Assembly (NCBI RefSeq): GCF_002080045.1
Contig: NZ_MUIN01000004.1
Location: 124,146 to 188,145 of the forward strand
Origin: Pseudomonas sp. Bc-h
GTDB lineage: Bacteria; Pseudomonadota; Gammaproteobacteria; Pseudomonadales; Pseudomonadaceae
Length of the DNA stretch: 64,000 nucleotides
Direction: 5' to 3'
The translations under genes and the position numbers were made by a program. A model generated the notes under the pieces. The model was not told where the DNA came from and ran no database searches. It saw only the letters and a program-made list of their open reading frames with translations. Below are positions 35,646 to 43,647 of this stretch, in pieces (position 1 is the stretch's first letter; each line of letters opens with the position of its first letter).

Positions 35646-36176
35646 TTACAACGGTTTTACGACGAACAGGCCATCTTCGTGGCCTTCTTCCGAACCGCCG
35701 TAAACCTGCTCGGCTACGGTGCGAACGGCACTGCCCTTGGCAGCTAGAATCTGGTCCATGGCGCCGGCGAACCAGCCTGTGAACATGTAATCGACCTTGC
35801 GGCCGACCTTTCCGTACACATAAACGAATGCCGAGTGCTCGAGCTTGACGCTGGCGGTGCCTTTATCCAGATCGATTTCCTGGATCTTGAACAGGCCCCA
35901 GCCACGCTGCGACAGACGATTCATGTAGTGCTCGAACACCGCGACACCTTCGATGCCGTGACACTCGGCCTCTTTCTCGCACCAGTGCCAGGCGGACTTG
36001 TAACCGGCCTTGTAGAGGATTTCGGCGTAGGCTTCAGCGCCCAGCACTTCTTCGATGCCCATGTGGTTGTTGACGAAGAAATGACGCGGCACGTACAGCA
36101 TCGGCAGGGCGTCGGAGGTCCAGACACCAGTCTCGCTGTCGACTTCGATTGGCAATTGCGGGGCGATCTTGGCCAT
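35646..36176 (-). CDS. DUF5943 protein of the dimethylglycine operon
   Basis: A 176-aa soluble protein found beside dgcA in pseudomonads. It has a V4R (4-vinyl reductase)-like look: LGAEAYAEILYKAGYKSAWHWCEKEAEC, GVAVFEHYMNRLSQRGWGLF and SAFVYVYG...VDYMFTGWFAGAMDQIL. No catalytic motif is certain; V4R domains often bind small ligands or metals through Cys residues, and C66 and C72 are candidates. It sits between the dipeptidase and dgcA in one transcription unit, so a helper or sensory role in dimethylglycine use is likely but unproven. Confidence 0.8.
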   Translation of the reverse strand: MAKIAPQLPIEVDSETGVWTSDALPMLYVPRHFFVNNHMGIEEVLGAEAYAEILYKAGYKSAWHWCEKEAECHGIEGVAVFEHYMNRLSQRGWGLFKIQEIDLDKGTASVKLEHSAFVYVYGKVGRKVDYMFTGWFAGAMDQILAAKGSAVRTVAEQVYGGSEEGHEDGLFVVKPL

Positions 36177-36253
36177 GGAAACTTAACTCCAGAAAATTTT
36201 GTTGGATGCCCTCTCCGCGAACGGGAGAGGGAAAATTCAGTGATCGCCCAGGC

Positions 36254-37231
36254 TTATTCGCCCCAGACGTCGCTCAGGATACGAACCCAGTTTTCGCCCA
36301 TGATCTTGCGAACGACGCGCTCCGAATGGCCGCGTTTGAGCAAGGTTTCGGTCAGGTTCGGGAACTCGCCGACGGTGCGGATACCCAGCGGGTTGATGAT
36401 CTTGCCGAAGTTGGTCAGACGGCGGGCGTAGCCCTTGTCGTGGGTCAGGTATTCGAAGAATTCCTGGCCGTGGCCCTGAGTGAAGTCGGTACCGATACCG
36501 ATGGAGTCTTCGCCGACGATGTTCATCACGTACTCGATGGCTTCGGCGTAGTCGTCGATGGTCGAATCGATGCCCTTGGCGAGGAACGGCGCGAACATGG
36601 TCACGCCCACGAAGCCGCCGTGGTCAGCGATGAACTTCAGCTCAGCGTCGGATTTGTTGCGTGGATGTTCTTTCAGACCCGAAGGCAGACAGTGCGAATA
36701 GGTCACTGGCTTCTTCGATTCAAGAATGACTTCTTCGGACGTCTTGGAACCGACGTGAGACAGGTCGCACATGACGCCGACTCGGTTCATTTCCGCGACG
36801 ATTTCACGACCGAAGCCCGACAGGCCGCCGTCGCGCTCATAGCAGCCGGTGCCAACAAGGTTCTGGGTGTTGTAGCACATCTGCACGATGCCGACGCCCA
36901 ACTGCTTGAAGATCTCGACGTAGCCGATCTGGTCTTCGAAGGCGTGTGCGTTCTGAAAGCCGAACAGGATCCCGGTCTTGCCCAGTTCTTTAGCCTTGCG
37001 GATGTCGGCGGTGTTGCGCACCTGGATCACCAGGTCGCTGTTTTCACGGATCAACTTCTGGCTGGACGCGATGCTGTTGACGGTCTGCTGAAAACCTTCC
37101 CACACCGAAACAGTGCAGTTGGCCATGGTCAGGCCACCTTTGCGCATGTCCTCGAACAGCTCACGGTTCCATTTGGCAATGATCAGCCCGTCAATAACGA
37201 TGCTGTCGGCGTGCAATTCGGCTGGGCTCAT
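36254..37231 (-). CDS. Membrane dipeptidase (renal dipeptidase) family protein
   Basis: A 325-aa member of peptidase family M19. Seen are a short HADSIVIDGLIIAKWN (the usual H-x-D of the family reads H-A-D), ENSDLVIQVRNTADIRKAKELGKTGILFGFQNA, MCDLSHVGSKTSEEVILESKKPVTYSHC, and IGTDFTQGHGQEFFEYL near the end, with the conserved His and Asp metal ligands. No signal peptide. It is the first gene of the dimethylglycine operon, as in other pseudomonads, where its true substrate is unknown (a betaine-derived or N-methyl peptide is possible). Confidence 0.88.
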   Translation of the reverse strand: MSPAELHADSIVIDGLIIAKWNRELFEDMRKGGLTMANCTVSVWEGFQQTVNSIASSQKLIRENSDLVIQVRNTADIRKAKELGKTGILFGFQNAHAFEDQIGYVEIFKQLGVGIVQMCYNTQNLVGTGCYERDGGLSGFGREIVAEMNRVGVMCDLSHVGSKTSEEVILESKKPVTYSHCLPSGLKEHPRNKSDAELKFIADHGGFVGVTMFAPFLAKGIDSTIDDYAEAIEYVMNIVGEDSIGIGTDFTQGHGQEFFEYLTHDKGYARRLTNFGKIINPLGIRTVGEFPNLTETLLKRGHSERVVRKIMGENWVRILSDVWGE

Positions 37232-37441
37232 CAGGCTGTCCCCTTTAGGTTAATCACTCGCCGAATCGTCTGCCGGCGCTTTGGGGCCAGCATATGCTTG
37301 AGGGTCGGATGAGCCGGGTGCAAAAACGACAGGGGAATTGCCGAAAGCGTCAAGAAACGACAAAAGGCAAAAGCACGACGACGCAGCAGATCCTCGCGAT
37401 TCAACGATTCAGGCAGGAGGGGGGTCGCTCTGGGGCGGACT

Positions 37442-37858
37442 TCAGAAACCGGGAAGATGCGCCCAAACAAAAAACACGAGGGTGATTAACGTCGTCAATG
37501 CGACCAGAGCCACCTGAGCCAACATCATGTATTTGAATTTTTTTGGGAATGTATTGACCTGCTCCACGTCGATGGACCCCAGTTTCAGGAACATTTGAGG
37601 CCGAAGGAACATCGCGCTTACGATGGCCAGCTTTCTGATATCTCCTAGAAACCCGGTCCCGATCTGGAACAGACTAGAGTGCGTAACCGCTAAACAGTTA
37701 TCCAGTGATTTATTAATCTTGTTTCGCAGATACAACGTTATCAACACCGTATACAACAGCGTGACTACGAAAAGGACACTTATCGTCAAAACGACAAAGT
37801 CATGATCCGCAGAATGAATAGCGCCACGATGACGATAGTGTCCGCTTCTGATTGTCAT
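37442..37858 (-). CDS. Putative immunity protein, two-helix membrane protein (copy 2)
   Basis: A 138-aa protein with membrane helices at about 19-43 and 108-133. Its central part aligns with the product of 38014-38391 (NKINKSLDNC... / REKIDRLLFKC..., LGDIRK / MGDIVR, VEQVNTFPKKFKYMMLAQ / EQQINAFPAKLKAMIVAQ), so the two are tandem paralogues. ATG 37858 is preferred over a start at 37915 because GGAG lies about 9 bases upstream. Located downstream of a putative type VI effector, it is best read as an immunity protein; AT-rich relative to the flanks. Confidence 0.65.
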   Translation of the reverse strand: MTIRSGHYRHRGAIHSADHDFVVLTISVLFVVTLLYTVLITLYLRNKINKSLDNCLAVTHSSLFQIGTGFLGDIRKLAIVSAMFLRPQMFLKLGSIDVEQVNTFPKKFKYMMLAQVALVALTTLITLVFFVWAHLPGF

Positions 37859-38013
37859 AATAAACTCCGGGGCGTTCGCAGAAAAAACAATCAGATAGTT
37901 AGTATCTTCACGCACCCAAGACGTCTTTCCATGGTCTCAAAAAGCTTCTCACCAAAGATTTACCGACACTCCTACCATCCTCTCCTAATCCCGCTCGTTG
38001 AGCTTCAAGCCGA

Positions 38014-38391
38014 TCAAAAATTTGACGAACTCATCCACATACTCAAAACAAGCAAAGCAGACATTATTACAACCAATGCCATCCATTGCGCAACAATCAT
38101 CGCTTTCAATTTTGCTGGAAAGGCGTTGATTTGTTGTTCATCTACAATGGTTTTATTCGCATATATTTTTGGAAAAATCAAAAGACTCCCTGCAACCCCA
38201 ACCCTGACAATGTCCCCCATCAGTCCCAAACTGCCTAAGGTCGCTTTGTTGTCAGCCACCACAGAACACTTAAAGAGCAATCTATCAATCTTCTCGCGAG
38301 CGTAAACGGTCACACCGACAAGACCAATCAGGTTAAAAAACAAAAGTGTGAGTACGATAAGCCCGAATATTCCCGGATCGAGACCTTTCAT
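38014..38391 (-). CDS. Putative immunity protein, two-helix membrane protein (copy 1)
   Basis: A 125-aa protein with helices at about 8-29 (FGLIVLTLLFFNLIGLVGVTVY) and 92-117 (AQWMALVVIMSALLVLSMWM), and a conserved middle (GDIVRVGVAGSLLIFPKIY, DEQQINAFPAKLKA). Its start overlaps the putative effector stop by 4 bases (ATGA), so the pair is co-translated, the usual arrangement for a toxin and its cognate immunity gene. A paralogue follows at 37442-37858. A membrane immunity protein suggests that the toxin acts on the inner membrane. Confidence 0.7.
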   Translation of the reverse strand: MKGLDPGIFGLIVLTLLFFNLIGLVGVTVYAREKIDRLLFKCSVVADNKATLGSLGLMGDIVRVGVAGSLLIFPKIYANKTIVDEQQINAFPAKLKAMIVAQWMALVVIMSALLVLSMWMSSSNF

Positions 38392-39329
38392 TCGTGAACG
38401 ATCCCATATAGCGTTTTTCCACTCCCCTCACCAACTATTCCACCTATTTCGCCTCCGCCCCACCCTACTGCTGCACCAGCGATGACCGTACATGCTAAGG
38501 CTCCTGGGCCGGTAGTAACTCCAAGCACCGTGATGCAAAGTGCTGTAGCTGCCTTGCCAGCAAAAAGTCCCGCTCCTGCAGAGCCGAGCAGCCCCCCTGC
38601 AAGTTTACCTCCCTCGACATATTGCGCCTTCGTACACTCCTCCTCCCGGCCCGTCGAGCAAGCCGTCTTGATATCAACCGCCGTCGATGCAGTATCGAGA
38701 ACTATCCCTACGTAAGCCCCTCTTTTTATTAGCTTCGCCGCTTTTGCAACGCCGCCCGTTTTTTCGGCGTAGTGTTTGATCTCACCAGTGTGCAGGTAGC
38801 TTTTAGTTGAGACCCCTAGCATTCGCCGGATCGAGCCTGAATTCCGCAGGCCGGCTCCCAAGCTGAGGAAGCTTTTCAGCAACTTTTCAAGCTTGTCGAA
38901 AAGCTGGCGGCGTTTGGTGTAGAACAGATTTCGTTCGATCAGCGTTCCCGAGGCCATGTGTTGCTTATGCAGGGCATCAATGCTGTCGAGCGTGGTCTTG
39001 ATCTGCTCCAGATGCTTTTCCCAAGCGTCAGCGGCTATTCCGATGCCGATGGAGGTATTGCCCAGTAGACGCGTGATTAGTTCGTGGTTGGCCACGATGA
39101 AGTCGTCGCCTCCTGCGTTGTTATCGATGAGGCCCTGATGGGTCATCGTGGCAAGCCTCATGAGTTCGGCTTCTTCAGACGTGCACGCAGAGGTTGAATC
39201 ATCGGGGACGATGACGATTTCTCCCGCCACTACGGTGGAGTTGCGGATGTGGGCATTAAGCACATCGAATTTCTCGGCCGCGCGTCGTCCCAAGGGCAGT
39301 TTTGCCTTGATCGAAAAATAGGTTTGCAT
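38388..39329 (-). CDS. Putative type VI secretion effector, Hcp-linked, glycine-zipper C-terminus
   Basis: A 313-aa protein encoded just after hcp. The first 55 residues have a degenerate LysM-like end (FDVLNAHIRNSTVVAGEIVIVPDD). Helical segments rich in charged residues cover about 60-190. The C-terminal third is strikingly Gly/Ala-rich with GxxxG spacing (GGKLAGGLLGSAGAGLFAG ... VIAGAAVGWGGGEIGGIVGEG), which fits insertion into membranes. It is followed by two paralogous membrane immunity-like genes. I infer a pore-forming or membrane-targeting antibacterial toxin delivered through Hcp; no enzymatic motif is seen. No other T6SS gene is in the window. Confidence 0.65.
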   Translation of the reverse strand: MQTYFSIKAKLPLGRRAAEKFDVLNAHIRNSTVVAGEIVIVPDDSTSACTSEEAELMRLATMTHQGLIDNNAGGDDFIVANHELITRLLGNTSIGIGIAADAWEKHLEQIKTTLDSIDALHKQHMASGTLIERNLFYTKRRQLFDKLEKLLKSFLSLGAGLRNSGSIRRMLGVSTKSYLHTGEIKHYAEKTGGVAKAAKLIKRGAYVGIVLDTASTAVDIKTACSTGREEECTKAQYVEGGKLAGGLLGSAGAGLFAGKAATALCITVLGVTTGPGALACTVIAGAAVGWGGGEIGGIVGEGSGKTLYGIVHE

Positions 39330-39370
39330 CTGTCATTGATGAAGCTGTAAGACCGCGACATAAACGGCCC

Positions 39371-39859
39371 TTAAGCGTAGATCGTGTTTTTAATGCGATC
39401 CCAGCCACCAGTGACATTACCCCCACCGCTCCCGTCGTTGCGACGTTGCTGGGTGTAATTGGCTTTGATCCTGCCGTAGTCGAGCTGTACGACCTCACGC
39501 GGCACGCCATCGCTCGCGCTTTGGGAGTAGTCGGATATGATCACTTCCTCAAGGACGATTTCTTAATATTTGAGCTTGTCCCCGCCCGCCCGGTGCAACG
39601 CAATCGTCACTTTCGCAAAGTGCTGCCCGGCGCAGTTGGCTTCCATGAGTTTGCAGCTTGCCGAGTCGAGAAACTTGGTAAAGTTGAAGGTCGTCACGGT
39701 TGCCCGGCCGGAGGACGCTCCTCCTGTCGAGCTCGCGGTCGCCGAGGTGCTTTGGTGGGTGCCGAAGTTATACCCGAGAATTTCTATCCAGTTCCGATGT
39801 TTGTCGTCGAGACTTTCGCCGGGAATACCCTCAATCTGGATATAAGCATCAATCGCCAT
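39371..39859 (-). pseudogene. hcp: hcp (type VI secretion tube protein) with an in-frame TAA stop
   Basis: Starts MAIDAYIQIEGIPGES, typical of Hcp, and runs through FNFTKFLDSASCKLMEANCAGQHFAKVTIALHRAGGDKLKY. It then meets TAA at 39563-39565 (codon 99). After this stop the same frame continues without gaps (EIVLEEVIISDYSQ ... GRIKANYTQQ ... GGWDRIKNTIYA) to a TAA at 39371, giving 162 codons, the normal Hcp length. Only one codon is wrong, so the mutation is recent, or it is a sequencing error, or the stop is read through. A truncated Hcp cannot form the ring. AGGGG lies about 8 bases before the start. Orphan gene with a downstream effector/immunity set. Confidence 0.85.
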
Positions 39860-40202
39860 TTTATTGCCCCTTGGTAAATGCTAACGGGAAACCAAAATTC
39901 CTGACATTCGGCGAGCGATGCTACTCGGATCATTATGCGTCGCGAAGCCTCTGTTACAACTTCCAGAAACGTCCGGCGGATAGGCTTACTTATAAACAAT
40001 ATAAACGCGCTGTTTAATTAAATTAAACGTGCAACGCAGAGACTCAGTGGGAAAAGCGGCTCAAAAAAGCGACCCTGGCGTCCCCGAACCCGTCTGGAAA
40101 CGACAAAACGCGGCTGCAGGGCGCGGCAGACTGCGTTTGATAACTGTTCTTTGCCTCGCGCTTGGGCGAGAATTCAGCGCATCACTGAATCGGGAAACCT
40201 CA
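39860..40202. other. Intergenic region upstream of hcp and the LprI-like gene
   Basis: 343 bases between two divergent units with no supported gene. The left half is AT-rich (TTATAAACAATATAAACG, TTTAATTAAATTAAACG around 39985-40030) and likely holds the hcp promoter region. The right half is GC-rich up to the LprI-like start. Confidence 0.5.
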
Positions 40203-40607
40203 ATGAAGACGATTTTTCTGGCTCTGGCTCTATTCGCGACAGGCGCACACGCAGCCGCCAACCCGGACGCCACGCCCTGCGACGGCGTGGACGAAGATCA
40301 GCAGACCCTCGAGTGCTCGGTCTACAGCCGCGACACGGCAGTCAAACTGCTGGATGAGAACTTCCAGAACCTGCTGGAGCGGGTGAAGGTTCAGTTCGGC
40401 GCCAACAAGGCACAATCCGACGAATTCATCGCCAAGCTGAAAACCGCCGAGGACGCCTGGAAGAAACTGCGTGACGCCGATTGCGCCGTTGAAGTCTTTC
40501 CTGCCAAACCCGGCAGCAAGGAATTCAACATCGGCCAGAACGACTGTCTGGCGCGCATGAGCGACGAGCGGTCGGAGTATCTGGAAAGCATCGCGCAGTC
40601 CGAGTGA
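40203..40607 (+). CDS. Exported lysozyme inhibitor LprI-like (DUF1311) protein
   Basis: A 134-aa periplasmic protein with a signal peptide (MKTIFLALALFATGAHA) and a DUF1311/LprI-like domain. It has paired Cys residues, with ECSVYSRDTAVKLLDENFQNLLERVK, WKKLRDADCAVEV and the end NDCLARMSDERSEYLE typical of the family. ATG 40203 is chosen because the signal peptide starts there; the open frame back to 40029 is not family-like. The family includes lysozyme inhibitors of mycobacteria, but inhibition here is not shown. Confidence 0.8.
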   Translation: MKTIFLALALFATGAHAAANPDATPCDGVDEDQQTLECSVYSRDTAVKLLDENFQNLLERVKVQFGANKAQSDEFIAKLKTAEDAWKKLRDADCAVEVFPAKPGSKEFNIGQNDCLARMSDERSEYLESIAQSE

Positions 40608-40655
40608 CCGTTGAATGCGCTACCCTGATGCCCGTTATCAGCTCAAGGTAAGCAC

Positions 40656-41078
40656 ATGAACATCTGCGGCGTAGAAATCAAAGGCAGCGAAGCCATCTTC
40701 GCTGTCGCCACTCGCGCATCTGGCGCCCTCGAACACATTCCTCTGGCCACCAAGAAGATCGCGCTGGAAGACGATGACGAAGCCGTCAACGTCAAGAACT
40801 TCGCCACGCAGATTTCCAACTTCGTGCGGGAAAACGGCATCGCCCACATCGCCATCAAGAAGCGCAGCAAAAAAGGCGAATTCGCCGGCGGCCCTACCAC
40901 CTTCAAGATCGAGACGATTTTCCAGTTGCTGGAAGACTGCGATGTGATCCTGCTGTCACCGCAGACCATCAATGCGCAGTTCAAGAAGCACGCCTTCGAA
41001 CTGCCAGCGGCGCTGAACAAATATCAGCACGAGGCTTACAAGGCGGCATGCTCGGCGTTGATGAAGGCCGTGAAGTAA
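40656..41078 (+). CDS. DUF3010 family protein
   Basis: A 140-aa cytoplasmic protein of the DUF3010 family, conserved in gamma-proteobacteria and without known function. It begins MNICGVEIKGSEAIFAVATR, and a RuvC/RNase H-like fold is suggested by this beta start and by DVILLSPQTINAQFKKH near the end. It follows the LprI-like gene by 48 bases on the same strand. A REP palindrome follows the stop. Confidence 0.8.
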   Translation: MNICGVEIKGSEAIFAVATRASGALEHIPLATKKIALEDDDEAVNVKNFATQISNFVRENGIAHIAIKKRSKKGEFAGGPTTFKIETIFQLLEDCDVILLSPQTINAQFKKHAFELPAALNKYQHEAYKAACSALMKAVK

Positions 41079-41087
41079 CACACGCCG

Positions 41088-41178
41088 CTGTAGCAGCGCG
41101 GCTTGCCGGCGACAGGGCCCTGTCGGTCGGTACATCGGCATCAGGCAGACCGCGACCGCCGGCAAGCCGTGCTGCTAA
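41088..41178. repeat. REP-like palindrome, GCTTGCCGGCG family (long form)
   Basis: CTGTAGCAGCGCGGCTTGCC and GGCAAGCCGTGCTGCTA arms with an inner GGGCCC-containing hairpin. Its right end overlaps the stop codon of the convergent ATPase gene. Confidence 0.85.
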
Positions 41179-42344
41179 AGTCTGCGCTGTCTCAACCACT
41201 CGCCAAACGCCTTGTCTTCCAGAGCGTAAGCCCCCCGATTGGATTTCCAGACCAGCTCTTTTTCACGCAACGAGTCGATTGCCGCCTGAATGGTTTGCGT
41301 ACCGGGCACGACGTCACTGCCCAAGCGCTCCAACGCTTTGCCAACTGCCAATACTGTCGCATCGGCAAACGGTGCAAACGGCTGGTTGTCGTGCGCGCGA
41401 TCGGCCATTACGTCCAACACGCCGCGTTGCGGGGGCGTCAGCGTGTTATAGGCGCTTTCAAATTCTTCCCAGACGCCAGCGCGCAGCGATTCGGCGCTAT
41501 TACGTAGCAGTTCGCCAAGGTTTTCCGCCTCCCCAAGCTCCAGCGCGACATCACCGATGATCGTGCGCAGCATTTCAGGTCGACGCCCCACCAAGTCGAA
41601 CGCAGCATCGATATCGACCGCAGTAAATTGGTTGGTTTGCGCCAGATGGCTGTTCAGATGGGCGGTGTAAGCCTTGGTGAAATCTTTGCCCAACAAGGGA
41701 AACGGCGTGATGCTCGACCCATAAAACGGCTGGTTCTTGTTCAACACCAGATGCGCCAGCTTGTCCCGATTGGAGCCTGTGAGGACCAGCCGCAATCCGC
41801 CAATACCGCGCTCAACACCTTGGTTGAGCTCATCGCGTGCAGCCTTCAATGCAAACATCGCATTGACGCCCGCCTCGCTGGTCAAAGCGTGCTGGGCCTC
41901 GTCGATAATCAGCACGATCATTTTCTGTGCAGCGCTGTGCAGCAACTCCAACGCCTGCGTCAGCGTTGCGCCAACAGGCAACTGCGGCTTGGTGAAATCC
42001 CAAGAGAGCGTGCGCAGGAAATTGAGCTTTTCAAGGCCCGCTGATTTGGCGAGCTTACGTATCCCTTTCTCGTAGGGGACCAACGCTGCGGCAACGGCTG
42101 CACTGATGAGATCCGCAGGATCCTTCTCCCGATCCGCCCACAGATCCACGTAGACCGGCATCCAATCCTGCTTCAGGCATTGAGGCACCAGATCTTCGCG
42201 CAGAAAGGTGCTTTTACCCGTGCGACGGGGCGCCGCCAAAAAAAGCCCGGAGGAATAATCGTGCAAGCCTTCTCCGATCAGACCCTGCGCGATGGTGAGG
42301 GCAAGGCTGTCGCGTCTGAATACAAAGCCGGTCCGCTTTGTCAT
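41175..42344 (-). CDS. AAA-type ATPase of unknown role
   Basis: A 389-aa ATP-binding protein of the archaeal-ATPase/MalT-N-like STAND-related group. Walker A is APRRTGKST at about residues 38-46 and Walker B is MIVLIIDEAQHAL at about 141-153, with a sensor-like RLVLTGSNRDKL. The C-terminal part resembles a winged-helix domain (LDVMADRAHDNQPFAPFADATVLAVGKALERLG...IDSLREKELVWKSNRGAYALED). Such proteins occur alone in many proteobacteria without a known function. It has its own palindromic operator-like sequence just upstream (42369-42404), suggesting that it is regulated, possibly by itself. Confidence 0.75.
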   Translation of the reverse strand: MTKRTGFVFRRDSLALTIAQGLIGEGLHDYSSGLFLAAPRRTGKSTFLREDLVPQCLKQDWMPVYVDLWADREKDPADLISAAVAAALVPYEKGIRKLAKSAGLEKLNFLRTLSWDFTKPQLPVGATLTQALELLHSAAQKMIVLIIDEAQHALTSEAGVNAMFALKAARDELNQGVERGIGGLRLVLTGSNRDKLAHLVLNKNQPFYGSSITPFPLLGKDFTKAYTAHLNSHLAQTNQFTAVDIDAAFDLVGRRPEMLRTIIGDVALELGEAENLGELLRNSAESLRAGVWEEFESAYNTLTPPQRGVLDVMADRAHDNQPFAPFADATVLAVGKALERLGSDVVPGTQTIQAAIDSLREKELVWKSNRGAYALEDKAFGEWLRQRRL

Positions 42345-42368
42345 GATTTATACCCAATTATTGCCGAA

Positions 42369-42404
42369 ACCATAATTTATGGTCGCAAGTATAATTGACC
42401 ATAA
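42369..42404. promoter_or_regulatory. Palindromic operator upstream of the AAA ATPase
   Basis: ACCATAA-T-TTATGGT forms a perfect 15-bp palindrome (42369-42383), and a third half-site ACCATAA follows at 42398-42404. It lies 25-60 bases before the ATPase start and overlaps the AT-rich promoter region. The binding factor is unknown. Confidence 0.6.
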
Positions 42405-42411
42405 TTCAGAG

Positions 42412-43371
42412 TCAAACGAGCTTCGGCTCCCGCGCTACCCGCCCTCGATCTTCCCTCGGGCACATTACATACCGCGCCTTGTAGCTGCGGGTGAAATACG
42501 ACGGTGATTCGAAGCCGCAGGCAATACTGACTTCCAGCACGCTCATGTCGCTCTGACGCAACAACTGCCTGGCTTTCTCCAGACGCAAGCCCAGGTAAAA
42601 GTTGCTTGGCGTGTCGTTCAGGTGCAAGCGAAACAGCCGCTCCAGCTGGCGACGCGTTACCTGAATGCCTTCAGCCAGTTCGAGAGTGCTCAGCGGTGGC
42701 TCGGTGTGCTGCTCCATCACACCGATGACCTGCACCAGCTTCTTGTTGTTGATGCCGTAGCGGGTGGCGATCTGCATGCGCTGGTGGTCTTTGCGCTGAC
42801 GGATGCGGCCGAGCACGAATTGCTCCGAGACCTTGATCGCCAGATCCGGGCCGTGAGCCTGGCCGATGAGGTCGAGCATCAGGTCGATGGAGGCCGTGCC
42901 GCCGGCCGAACTGATACGGCGGCGGTCGATCTCGAACAGCTCCTGAGTCGCCTGCAGCGTGGGGTAGGTTTCCTTGAACGCGTCCAGCGCTTCCCAATGC
43001 AGGGTCAGGCGATAGCCTTCTAAGAGCCCTGCCTCGGCAAGCACGAAACTGCCGGTGTCGATGGCGCCCAGGGTTACGCCTTCCAGATCGAGACGCCGCA
43101 GCCAGTGTTCGAGCGTCGAGTTGTAAAACTTCAACGGATCGACACTTCCCATCACAGACAGCGTCGCGCCCTTCTTCAACGGCTCCAGCGCAGCATCGGC
43201 GTTAACTGACATGCCGTTGCTGGCAATCACCGGCCCGCCATCGAAGCTCAGAATGTGCCAGCGATACAACTCGCCCCCAAACCGATTAGCCACCCGCAAC
43301 GGCTCCAGCGCCGAGACGAAGCCCATCATCGAAAAGCCGGGCATGAGCAGAAAGTAGAAATCCTGGGACAT
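42412..43371 (-). CDS. cdhR: Carnitine catabolism transcriptional regulator
   Basis: GATase1-like AraC family activator of 319 aa. The N-terminal DJ-1/PfpI domain spans about 1-190 (FLLMPGFSMMGFVSALEPLRVANRFGGE, GAIDTGSFVLAEAGLLEGYRLTLHWEA). The C-terminal AraC DNA-binding domain includes LSTLELAEGIQVTRRQLERLFRLHLN and SVLEVSIACGFESPSYFTRSYKARY. ATG 43371 is preferred, since MSQDFYFLLMPGFS is the family start and the longer frame runs through a REP. It is divergent from cdhC; CdhR activates the carnitine genes in P. aeruginosa with carnitine as inducer. Confidence 0.9.
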   Translation of the reverse strand: MSQDFYFLLMPGFSMMGFVSALEPLRVANRFGGELYRWHILSFDGGPVIASNGMSVNADAALEPLKKGATLSVMGSVDPLKFYNSTLEHWLRRLDLEGVTLGAIDTGSFVLAEAGLLEGYRLTLHWEALDAFKETYPTLQATQELFEIDRRRISSAGGTASIDLMLDLIGQAHGPDLAIKVSEQFVLGRIRQRKDHQRMQIATRYGINNKKLVQVIGVMEQHTEPPLSTLELAEGIQVTRRQLERLFRLHLNDTPSNFYLGLRLEKARQLLRQSDMSVLEVSIACGFESPSYFTRSYKARYVMCPREDRGRVAREPKLV

Positions 43372-43400
43372 CGTTGGCGCGTTCCTTGGGAAGGTTGGAC

Positions 43401-43470
43401 CTGTAGCAGCCCGGCTTGCCGGCGGCAGCGAACTCAACGAAGCCACTGCCGGCAAGCCGGACTGCTACGG
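43401..43470. repeat. REP-like palindrome, GCTTGCCGGCGG family
   Basis: CTGTAGCAGCCCGGCTTGCC and GGCAAGCCGGACTGCTACGG arms, lying in the cdhR-cdhC divergent region. The remaining roughly 175 bases to cdhC presumably hold CdhR sites. Confidence 0.85.
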
Positions 43471-43647
43471 ATGATCATGAGATACGCCTGTTCAGACAAC
43501 GAGGCAACAACACAGGTCGCTACCGTGCAAGAGCTTGTCGCCGCTGTGCGTTTTGACGGGGCTTTGGCTGCGTAGCTTTGCACCTCAAAAGCGGGTGGCA
43601 AAATCCCGCGTCACGACAAACGCACTGGCCTGCAAGGAACCTCACTC

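Noticed and set aside
38388..39329. Enzymatic (nuclease, lipase or amidase) T6SS effector
   Set aside because: No catalytic motif such as HxxK, GxSxG or a Cys/His pair stands out; the Gly-rich hydrophobic C-terminus favours membrane action.
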